Shown: one piece after another, positions 1 to 5,766 of the stretch | Position numbering within the stretch: position 1 is the first letter of the stretch | Layout of the letters: the number at the start of each line of letters is the position of its first letter | Source of the DNA: a virus | Virus record (IMG/VR): IMGVR_UViG_3300042475_001458 | Location: 1 to 40,843 of that record | Direction: 5' to 3' (one strand) | Length of the DNA: 40,843 nt | Position numbers and translations under genes: made by a program | Notes under the pieces: model-generated | What the model was told of the DNA's origin: nothing | Databases searched by the model: none | The model's input: the letters and a program-made list of their open reading frames with translations, nothing else

Positions 1-355
1 TGTTTTTGAACTGGATGCTCGGCGCGAGGGCGTAGGTGCCAGCCGCCGCGAAGGTGATGCGCGTCGGGTTGCCGCTGCCGTCATTGGCAATGGTGATGCC
101 AACGGTCGGGGACGTTACGGTGTTCTCGAGCTTGACCGCCGTAGCCGCCGACACACTGCCAGTCTGGTCAGTCGTGCTGTTGGCCGAAATGTACGCGCGG
201 CCGGCGAGCGACAGGAACGGCACCGCATTGGCGCTGTTGCCAATGTCGCTCGCCGCCACTTTCTTGCTGGTGCCGCCTTGCACCGTCTCGAACAGCTCCG
301 TCCCCGCAAGAGGTGTGGTGGCTGCTGTGAGATCCGTGATTTTGACGTTAGCCAT
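1..355 (-). CDS. Tail protein, C1q-like jelly-roll domain (partial, cut by left edge)
   Basis: The gene opens with ATG at 355 (MANVKITDLTAATTPLAG) behind a weak AAGGCGAAG site and is still open at base 1, so only the first 118 residues are visible. Residues 1-40 match the short N-terminal segment common at the start of phage tail and neck proteins (KITDLTAATTPLAGTELFET, then GGTSKKVAASDIG). From about residue 45 a Ser/Thr/Gly-rich beta region with ITFAAAGTYALAPSIQF resembles the start of C1q/TNF-like trimeric domains in tail appendages; that assignment is from memory of the family. It would be the last visible gene of the left minus-strand set and probably part of a receptor-binding or decoration appendage. 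Confidence 0.6.
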   Translation of the reverse strand, partial: MANVKITDLTAATTPLAGTELFETVQGGTSKKVAASDIGNSANAVPFLSLAGRAYISANSTTDQTGSVSAATAVKLENTVTSPTVGITIANDGSGNPTRITFAAAGTYALAPSIQFKN

Positions 356-370
356 TATTCTTCGCCTTGG

Positions 371-637
371 TTAGGTGTACAACACCACAACGGTGCCCGT
401 AGAGATTACAGTCAAGCCGTTGTTTGCAGCAATCCCATTGCTACCAAAACTAACAGTGTCGCCAGCAGTGGCGCCAGTCTTGGTGTACAGGATTACGCCA
501 CTTGCGGCAGATGCGTTGTCGTAGACAGTCACGTTACCAGCGCCAGTCACAGACAAGCCAAAGAAACCAGCCGGTGTGGGCTTGATAACTACGGTGGTGT
601 TGTTGACCACCTGATAGCCTAGTTTATCACCTATCAT
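371..637 (-). CDS. Small tail-region protein of unknown function (88 aa)
   Basis: I place the start at ATG 637 (MIGDKLGYQVV) because GGAGAG lies just upstream; the longer in-frame start at 679 has no such site. The protein is beta-rich and low in charge (VTGAGNVTVYDNASAASGVI, DTVSFGSNGIAANNGLTVIS), as expected of a small fibre or capsid-surface protein. No family is recognised. It lies 15 bases upstream of the truncated C1q-like gene and 102 bases downstream of the fibre-like gene ending at 740; that gap holds a strong RNA hairpin. A structural role is inferred from position only. Confidence 0.6.
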   Translation of the reverse strand: MIGDKLGYQVVNNTTVVIKPTPAGFFGLSVTGAGNVTVYDNASAASGVILYTKTGATAGDTVSFGSNGIAANNGLTVISTGTVVVLYT

Positions 638-661
638 GTTGAACTCTCCTTCAGCTAGAAG

Positions 662-701
662 GTGGCCGCTCAGACCCAAGGGGTAGGAACTGAGCGACCA
701 C
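662..701 (-). promoter_or_regulatory. Intercistronic RNA hairpin
   Basis: Bases 662-673 and 690-701 form a 12-bp stem with a 16-base loop. In the minus-strand RNA the one non-Watson-Crick position becomes a U-G wobble, so the stem is continuous. No U tract follows, so it is more likely a processing, stability or attenuation element than a classical terminator. It sits between two tail genes, 25 bases upstream of the start at 637. Confidence 0.5.
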
Positions 702-739
702 GCAACTTATATCACGTCGTTTGCAAAAAGCGATATGCC

Positions 740-1147
740 CTAAGCGAGGGTGCAACCGTAGTTGCTGACGATCATCCAGCCGAGGGTGGTCAGGTACTGA
801 AGGACAATCGTGTCGCCCACGTCGTTGAACGCGATGGTGTTGTAGCCAGTCTTGGTGGTCGGTGTGAGCGTGCCTTCGCCGCCGTCAACAACCATGATGA
901 TGGTCAGGATCTGGCCGTTCGCGCCGTTGGCCAGCGTCAAGGCGTCAGTGCCCGTGGTGGTCAGGCGGACAGTGCCAGAAGTGATTGGAACAGCGCCAGC
1001 GCCCGAACGGGTCGTGACCGTGCCGAACACGCGGCCGGTGAGATCGCCAGTGACGTTACCAGTGATGTTGCCAGTGATGTTGCCGGTGACAGTACCGATG
1101 AAACCGTTGGTCGATGTGACTGGACCAGAGAAAGTTGTAGAACCCAT
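740..1147 (-). CDS. Tail fibre-like protein with VTGN repeats (135 aa)
   Basis: Three in-frame ATGs exist at 1165, 1153 and 1147. AAGGAT lies 7 bases before 1147, so the start MGSTTFSGPVTSTNGF is preferred. Residues about 18-38 are a short-period repeat (VTGN-ITGN-ITGN-VTGD-LTGR), a pattern typical of triple-beta or collagen-like fibre shafts. The C-terminal half (TLANGANGQILTIIMVVDGG to GWMIVSNYG) resembles the small beta-sandwich tip seen in many phage fibre and glycan-binding proteins. It lies 69 bases downstream of the endonuclease VII-like gene. Function is inferred as a small tail or head fibre. Confidence 0.7.
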   Translation of the reverse strand: MGSTTFSGPVTSTNGFIGTVTGNITGNITGNVTGDLTGRVFGTVTTRSGAGAVPITSGTVRLTTTGTDALTLANGANGQILTIIMVVDGGEGTLTPTTKTGYNTIAFNDVGDTIVLQYLTTLGWMIVSNYGCTLA

Positions 1148-1216
1148 GTTCATATCCTTTTGCACAAGTCGCTCACCAGTCTGTGCATCGTCCTCTGGGA
1201 AGGTCTGGCAAGCTAA

Positions 1217-1819
1217 TTAACCCAGTGGCTTGTGATATAGCACATACTCACGTGCCTTGGCTAGTAGCTCTATGCTGTCGTTAAAAAGACCTAAACCACG
1301 ATTGCAGTTGGAGCAAAGCAGGGCGCGAATTGCGCCTGTCGCGTGGTCATGATCGATGGCAAGATCCTTGGTTTTGCCAGAAGCTTTGTCAGGCGAGGTC
1401 TCAGGTTGGTGGCAGATGGCGCAGACGCCGCCTTGGGTGTGCAGCATCTCTTGGTAGCGCTGAGCGTCAACGCCAGCGTGCTTCCATTTGCGCTGCTTGA
1501 TGTAATGCGCATGGCATAGGTCTTTGGCGTAAAGGTGATTGTCGCAACCATCTATCGTGCAAATGCGCGCAGGCTTTTTGCGGTCTCTGTACATCGTATG
1601 GCCATACCGCAAGAAGCGCTGGTAGTGCATCTTGCACAGGCCCTTGGCCTTTACGGGATCTGCGCACCCATCTTCGGCGCACTCAGGAAGCTTGACCCGC
1701 TCCCGTGATTTGATGGGCGAGAACTCGGACCCGCGCATCCACTGTGAGTAATGCGTTTGGCAATAACCGCGCGCCTTGTGAGGCCGCGTACAACCATCGA
1801 ACTGGCAAATTGTAGACAT
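1217..1819 (-). CDS. Recombination endonuclease VII-like protein with three zinc-finger repeats
   Basis: The 200-residue protein has two parts. Residues 5-105 hold three repeats of Cx4Cx9CxxHY (for example C5, C10, C20, H23), each followed by a basic stretch: small zinc-binding DNA-recognition units. Residues about 118-195 are the endonuclease VII core of T4 gp49 type, with metal-site cysteines in CAICH and CSNCNRGLG and the catalytic DHDH motif. Such enzymes cut branched DNA, resolving Holliday junctions before packaging; related genes also spread as free-standing homing endonucleases. Here it interrupts the capsid-tail order directly after a terminator. The ATG at 1819 follows the terminator T-run immediately, and its only Shine-Dalgarno-like sequence (GAGGGG) is in the terminator stem. 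The fold assignment is firm; resolvase versus homing role is open. Confidence 0.88.
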   Translation of the reverse strand: MSTICQFDGCTRPHKARGYCQTHYSQWMRGSEFSPIKSRERVKLPECAEDGCADPVKAKGLCKMHYQRFLRYGHTMYRDRKKPARICTIDGCDNHLYAKDLCHAHYIKQRKWKHAGVDAQRYQEMLHTQGGVCAICHQPETSPDKASGKTKDLAIDHDHATGAIRALLCSNCNRGLGLFNDSIELLAKAREYVLYHKPLG

Positions 1820-1865
1820 AAAAAAAACCCCCCTCGGCTTAGGATGCTGTATCCTTATACCGAGG
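1820..1865 (-). terminator. Rho-independent terminator after the capsid gene
   Basis: Read on the minus strand, CCTCGG (1865-1860) pairs with CCGAGG (1837-1832) and AGGAT (1855-1851) with ATCCT (1845-1841) around a 5-base loop. A run of G then eight T follows up to base 1820. This is a textbook intrinsic terminator for transcripts of the major capsid gene. The U run ends at the ATG of the endonuclease VII-like gene (1819), so termination and initiation signals are fused. Confidence 0.85.
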
Positions 1866-1891
1866 AGAGTTCTTTTTCAAGCACTAATTAA

Positions 1892-1907
1892 TGGCGGAAA
1901 ACCGCCA
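1892..1907 (-). other. Small hairpin between capsid gene and terminator
   Basis: TGGCGG (1892-1897) and CCGCCA (1902-1907) form a 6-bp stem closing a 4-base loop, five bases past the capsid stop codon. No T tract follows. It may protect the capsid mRNA 3' end or assist the terminator about 30 bases further on. Confidence 0.45.
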
Positions 1908-1911
1908 ATAA

Positions 1912-2829
1912 TCACACGCCCGGAGTACCATAAATACCGCGGGGGTCCGTCCATCCGAACGCATAACGTTCTGTCGCTTTATAGCGCATGCTGTCGGTTT
2001 CGAAGTCGCCTTCCATGGACTTTTCAAGACCACGACGCATGGCGAGCTTCAGGCCTTCAGGCGCATCGGTCTCAACCCACCAAGCGGTGGACGAAGTGAT
2101 ACGCGAGAGGTTGGCCTGACCTTCCGCCAATAAACCCATAGATTTCACAGGGTTAATATCGTTGTCAGCAGTACCAGTGCGGAGAACCGACTTCAGCAGA
2201 ACCTCAGCCTGGAAGACGTTGCTAGGACCAGCGACAATCTTCTTTGGCGTCAAACGGATGCGCTTGCCGTTGTTGTCAACAGCGTTGCGGATCTGAATGA
2301 GGATTTGCTCAAGCGACGTTTGCGACAGAGCCGCAGCCGTGTTGAGCTGGTTGCTGAAGGTAGCACCGTTAGCAAGCGGGTGGTTGGTTGCCACAAGCGA
2401 AACGCCATCGCCGCCGACATACGAACCGTTGAATGCACGGTTCAGAATGTTTGCGCCAAGTGTTTCTTTCGTTTCGATCAACGACTGTGCAAGGTGACGA
2501 GCATAGGTCTGACCGATACGGATGTGGTCGCCGTCTTCGACGAGCACCTTCGTCAGCGCGAATGCAAGGCCGTAGACCTTGTAGACATAACGCTGAATGA
2601 AGAGCACGCCACCCGACTGATAGGTGACCGGCATGCCGTCTGGAAGTTCCGGTGCAGCACCGAAACCGTACAGGACGGGTTCTTCGTGGTAGTTACGAGC
2701 AATGCCTTGGAAGGTCTTGAAGACCTGCGCATACTCGTCAGCCCGCTGGTCGTAGATGCCATTGAACTCTTCGTTCAGAATGGGCTCTACAATAGAGCGG
2801 AAGTCTGTACTTCTCATTGGGGTAGCCAT
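1912..2829 (-). CDS. Major capsid protein (putative)
   Basis: This 305-residue protein starts at ATG 2829 behind a strong AAGGAGGG site. The order scaffold, two small head genes, this gene, then a terminator is the usual placing of the major capsid protein, and the strong ribosome site fits high expression. The composition suits an HK97-fold subunit: an N-terminal arm (MRSTDFRSIVEPILNEEF), a mixed core, and a late beta segment (KKIVAGPSNVFQAEVLL). It resembles Mu gpT-like major head subunits as I remember them (LVATNHPLANG, WWVETDAPEGLK). There are no frameshifts or gaps. The family assignment was not computed; the capsid role rests on both sequence and context. Confidence 0.8.
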   Translation of the reverse strand: MATPMRSTDFRSIVEPILNEEFNGIYDQRADEYAQVFKTFQGIARNYHEEPVLYGFGAAPELPDGMPVTYQSGGVLFIQRYVYKVYGLAFALTKVLVEDGDHIRIGQTYARHLAQSLIETKETLGANILNRAFNGSYVGGDGVSLVATNHPLANGATFSNQLNTAAALSQTSLEQILIQIRNAVDNNGKRIRLTPKKIVAGPSNVFQAEVLLKSVLRTGTADNDINPVKSMGLLAEGQANLSRITSSTAWWVETDAPEGLKLAMRRGLEKSMEGDFETDSMRYKATERYAFGWTDPRGIYGTPGV

Positions 2830-2843
2830 TGTTCAAGCCCTCC

Positions 2844-3419
2844 TTAGATAGCGGCCTTATCAGCGACGAACTGATGTTCGCTGATTTGGACTTCAACAGT
2901 GAGAAACGCATCAGTCGCATCGTCCTGAACGGCATCGCTCAGACCAATTAGACGAACAGAAGCGTTGGCGGCAGCAGACGCAACATCAAGCGCAGCAGAC
3001 GACAGACCCGTCGTGGCATTACCCACAAGCGTGTTTGCGAAGTCATACTGCTTACCGATGTCAGCAACAACGACGTTAGCGTTCGTCTGCACTTGGTAGA
3101 CGATTGCCGGGTCAGTCGTGACATAGGCAGTGATGGTGGTTGCTGAAGCGGACGCAGTCCACTTGTTGCTCACGCGATAGCGGCCGTCGCTATCTGTGAA
3201 CTCCACACCCTGGAACGTGCCAATGAAAGCTTCGCCCGTTGCAGCAGCAACGATTGTGCCTTCAGTTTGGCCGCCACCTGTAGATGGGGCAATCCGAACC
3301 GGTTGGTTCTGGAAGATATTGACCGCGTACCCTGTCGCGATGGTGTAAGCCACCGGACGGATCACACCCGATGGGTGTGACGAGGGTCGCAGGCCAAACG
3401 GCTGAGCAGTCGTAGTCAT
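2844..3419 (-). CDS. Head-region protein, possible capsid decoration protein (191 aa)
   Basis: The gene starts at ATG 3419 (MTTTAQPFGLRPSSHPSG) with AAAAGG upstream and ends 14 bases before the capsid start. The N terminus is a short extended arm; the rest is beta-rich and rich in Ala, Thr and Val (GEAFIGTFQGVEFTDSDGRY, DIGKQYDFANTLVGN), with no cysteines or helical repeats. Size, composition and position directly upstream of the capsid gene suit a head-decoration or capsid-stabilising protein. No family was identified with confidence; the role is inferred. Confidence 0.65.
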   Translation of the reverse strand: MTTTAQPFGLRPSSHPSGVIRPVAYTIATGYAVNIFQNQPVRIAPSTGGGQTEGTIVAAATGEAFIGTFQGVEFTDSDGRYRVSNKWTASASATTITAYVTTDPAIVYQVQTNANVVVADIGKQYDFANTLVGNATTGLSSAALDVASAAANASVRLIGLSDAVQDDATDAFLTVEVQISEHQFVADKAAI

Positions 3420-3454
3420 AGCCTTTTATCCTTTGATGGTTAAGAAACCGACCA

Positions 3455-3997
3455 TCAGTCAAAGATGCCTCTGGTCGGAGCGTAATCGCCCACATCCCGC
3501 ATCCCATCACTTTCCAGTAGTCTGCCACCAGCTCGTTCAGCTTGCTCACGCATGAGCGTGGCTGTTTCTTCGAGCTTTTCCTCTTCACGCAACGGGGCGT
3601 CGTGGTGAGCTTCCTGCATGTACCTGTAATACAGGGACAGTGGTAGCTTAGCCGCGAGCATCTCGTTAACCGCAACGCAACCAGCGTACTCGCCAGTTTT
3701 TTGCGTGACTAGTTCCATGCCCGGTACATCTTCAGCGCGGATCAACTCGTAACCGAGCCGTGAGCGCTGTTGGATGGTGTCGGACTTGTTAGTCGTCGTG
3801 AGCCAGCAAACATGATAACCCGGAATGTCGGGGATATTCGGTAAATGGTCGTTGTATAGGTTCATTCGGAACATCTCGAGCCGCTCATCATCTGTCATCT
3901 CGCGGTTTTCCGTAATGCTACGGTCCTCCGCTGCACGACTTTGCCGGCTATTCCCAAGTTCCTTCTTGAGACGGTCATCCATACGTTCTTCGGTCAT
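3455..3997 (-). CDS. Conserved-looking head-gene-cluster protein of unknown function (180 aa)
   Basis: ATG 3997 follows AAGGAGAGAG at good spacing. Residues 1-50 are highly charged and helical (MDDRLKKELGNSRQSRAAEDRS, with DDERLEMFRMNLYNDHLPNI). Residues 55-120 form a mixed domain (PGYHVCWLTTTNKSDTIQQR, LGYELIRAEDVPG). Residues 125-165 are a charged helix (REEEKLEETATLMREQAERA). It lies between scaffold and decoration genes, 15 bases from the scaffold stop. I do not recognise a named family; a minor head or assembly protein is plausible by position. Confidence 0.6.
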   Translation of the reverse strand: MTEERMDDRLKKELGNSRQSRAAEDRSITENREMTDDERLEMFRMNLYNDHLPNIPDIPGYHVCWLTTTNKSDTIQQRSRLGYELIRAEDVPGMELVTQKTGEYAGCVAVNEMLAAKLPLSLYYRYMQEAHHDAPLREEEKLEETATLMREQAERAGGRLLESDGMRDVGDYAPTRGIFD

Positions 3998-4012
3998 TAG
4001 CTCTCTCCTTTT

Positions 4013-4963
4013 CTAGCGAGCTGTGTTTTCACGATCATAGGCCTGATACGCCTTCAAGTAACGGGTGCGGGCGACAGGGTCATCCCACACTCCGGCGTCG
4101 ATCATAGCCTGTTTTCTTTCCGCTGTCACTACCACTTCGTTTTTAGTCGAAACAGGTGCGTGTTCACGGGTTGTGCCTGTCGGCGGAGCCTTGCGGCGCG
4201 GTGCCGCTTGGTTACGCGCAGGGGCACCATCGTCGCCAATCCGCGAAGCAACGCGGCGTGTCAGCTCGTGCCAGTACTCTTCAGAGGACGGGTTCCAGCC
4301 TTCGGCCGCAAGCGAGTTGTCGATCGCTTTGGTAACCGCGCTGTCCTCGTCGCGGCCCTGTGGGTTGTACCACGGGTTCGCGTCAAGCCACTGCTTGGCG
4401 TAGTCCACGACGCGAGGGTCGGCCTGCGGCTGTGCCGCCTGTTGCGCATACTGCTCAGCTTGCTGCTTGGCCATGCTAAGCTGCTGGGCGCGCTCCTTGG
4501 CCTCGTCACGCAGACGCAGAGCAACAGTCACGTCGTCACCGTTGCCGGCTTCGACTGCGCGGGCAATGATAGTCTCAGCTTGCTGCGCTTCGTAAAGCGC
4601 CCGCTGATACTGCTGGTCGATCGTCTGGGCTTGCTGCGAGAGCGTGTTGCCCTCGACGGCGCGCAGACGTGCCTCCATTGCCGAGTTCTGTTGACGCAGG
4701 TATTCGAGCTCACGCTGCGAGCGCTCCTTAGCCTGCTTCTGAAGCTGCCGCCGCTTAGTGCGCTGATCGCGGACCTTCTTGTTCTTGTCGACGATCTCGT
4801 CTTCGCTGTCATCTTCCGAGACGCCAGTGCGCTCGTCCTCGTCAGCGTCGTCATCATCATCGTCCAGCTCGTTAGCCGGAGCGTCGTCTTCCTGAGCTTC
4901 CGGCTCCGCGCCGGGCTCGACGATTACCAACTCTTCGTCGTCTTCATGTTTTACTTCAGCCAT
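4013..4963 (-). CDS. Capsid scaffolding protein (putative)
   Basis: The 316-residue protein starts at ATG 4963 behind AAAGGAG. Residues 1-60 are extremely acidic, with a run of aspartates (ELDDDDDDADEDE). Residues about 62-190 are strongly helical and coiled-coil (QRTKRRQLQKQAKERSQREL, then QQQ-rich segments and AEQYAQQAAQ). The C-terminal region (about 230-316) is mixed, basic in part and ends in a helix (TRYLKAYQAYDRENT). Acidic N terminus, long coil and basic C-terminal helix, placed between portal and major capsid genes, is the standard profile of podophage scaffolds. Such proteins guide procapsid assembly and leave or are degraded before DNA packaging. Confidence 0.8.
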   Translation of the reverse strand: MAEVKHEDDEELVIVEPGAEPEAQEDDAPANELDDDDDDADEDERTGVSEDDSEDEIVDKNKKVRDQRTKRRQLQKQAKERSQRELEYLRQQNSAMEARLRAVEGNTLSQQAQTIDQQYQRALYEAQQAETIIARAVEAGNGDDVTVALRLRDEAKERAQQLSMAKQQAEQYAQQAAQPQADPRVVDYAKQWLDANPWYNPQGRDEDSAVTKAIDNSLAAEGWNPSSEEYWHELTRRVASRIGDDGAPARNQAAPRRKAPPTGTTREHAPVSTKNEVVVTAERKQAMIDAGVWDDPVARTRYLKAYQAYDRENTAR

Positions 4964-4991
4964 GACCGGCTCCTTTCGTTAGCCTTATGGA

Positions 4992-5420
4992 TCACACGAA
5001 GGCCTTCATCGCGAGCGGGTCGCCCGTGACTTTGCCGATGAGATCCAGATCGTTGAGGATTACGAAGATGATCTCCTGATCATCATCGATCTTAACTGTC
5101 CACTTATCGCCGCCGTATTTAGGGACGCGGACAAAGTCCCCTGGCAGTGCCCACGAACCCTCAGGCCAAGCCTCTTGGGTGTTGCGGTTCTTGTACGCCA
5201 AGTCGCCAACCGCCACCACCCTGGCAACCTGCGTGTTCCAAGTCTCAGTGTCCTTGGTGTCGCCGGTCAAGATGATGCCGCCAGCCGTCTTCCTCTTTGC
5301 CAGACGGATCTGACAAAGCACGCGGCTGCCGAAAGGTTGAACGCCGGGATCGACGGCCGGGAAGGCCTCATCGATATTGGCGTAATCAAAATTTACTTTA
5401 TTCAAAACATAGTCTTGCAT
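4992..5420 (-). CDS. GroES-like co-chaperonin (142 aa)
   Basis: I choose ATG 5420 (MQDYVLNKVNFDY), preceded by GGAAGGAG at ideal spacing, over the in-frame ATG at 5438. From about residue 30 the sequence follows the Cpn10 barrel: FGSRVLCQIRLAKRKTAGGI, ILTGDTKDTE in place of the mobile loop, VARVVAVGDLAYKN, WPEGSWALPGDFVRVPKYGG, then the closing strand DQEIIFVILNDLDLIGKV. Like T4 gp31 it would cap host GroEL to fold phage proteins, and its place between portal and scaffold/capsid genes points to the capsid protein as client. No large chaperonin gene is visible here. The mobile-loop region is not a close match to bacterial GroES. Confidence 0.82.
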   Translation of the reverse strand: MQDYVLNKVNFDYANIDEAFPAVDPGVQPFGSRVLCQIRLAKRKTAGGIILTGDTKDTETWNTQVARVVAVGDLAYKNRNTQEAWPEGSWALPGDFVRVPKYGGDKWTVKIDDDQEIIFVILNDLDLIGKVTGDPLAMKAFV

Positions 5421-5439
5421 GGGTGCTCCTTCCTGCAAG

Positions 5440-5634
5440 TTAAAGGTCGAACTCCTTCCGCTCCTTCTCAGCCACCATGTCGATCAACGCGGTTTTGGCT
5501 AATTCCAGACCGGAATACATACCCACGACCCGTCCATACTCGAACGTGTCGCGGGATTGAGGCTGCGCCAGCGCCTCACGGGCAAGGTCTGCCTGTGATT
5601 GCTCCAGTCGCTGTAGCAGGGTCTCAATTCTCAC
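5440..5634 (-). CDS. Small protein of unknown function (64 aa)
   Basis: The start is GTG 5634, overlapping the stop of the preceding 41-residue gene as GTGA, so translation is probably coupled. The protein is helical and charged (MRIETLLQRLEQSQADLARE, then LELAKTALIDMVAEKERKEF) with a short hydrophobic middle. It lies between portal and GroES-like genes. Small helical proteins here in podophages are sometimes head or portal accessory factors, but no family is recognised. Confidence 0.65.
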   Translation of the reverse strand: MRIETLLQRLEQSQADLAREALAQPQSRDTFEYGRVVGMYSGLELAKTALIDMVAEKERKEFDL

Positions 5635-5756
5635 GCAGGCGTCTTAGGCGTCGACGGGACCTTGGGCATCTCGCCCATGGCCATCCGCTTATGCTGCTTT
5701 ACGCCTTCGCCCATCTGGGCGACTTGGCTTGGTTTAGGTTTATCGCTCTTAGCCAT
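5631..5756 (-). CDS. Small basic protein of unknown function (41 aa)
   Basis: ATG 5756 is preceded by a very good ribosome site (AAGGAGG, 5 bases away). The frame runs MAKSDKPKPSQVAQMGEG to PSTPKTPA and stops at TGA 5631-5633, sharing GTGA with the next gene. It is basic, rich in Lys, Pro and Met, and probably disordered. The start lies 11 bases downstream of the portal stop. The good site and coupled stop argue it is real despite its size; function unknown. Confidence 0.7.
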   Translation of the reverse strand: MAKSDKPKPSQVAQMGEGVKQHKRMAMGEMPKVPSTPKTPA

Positions 5757-5766
5757 TGCGGCCTCC

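Noticed and set aside
4160-5029. 289-codon plus-strand frame opposite the scaffold gene
   Set aside because: A Leu/Val/Arg-rich shadow of the Glu/Gln/Asp-rich scaffold frame.
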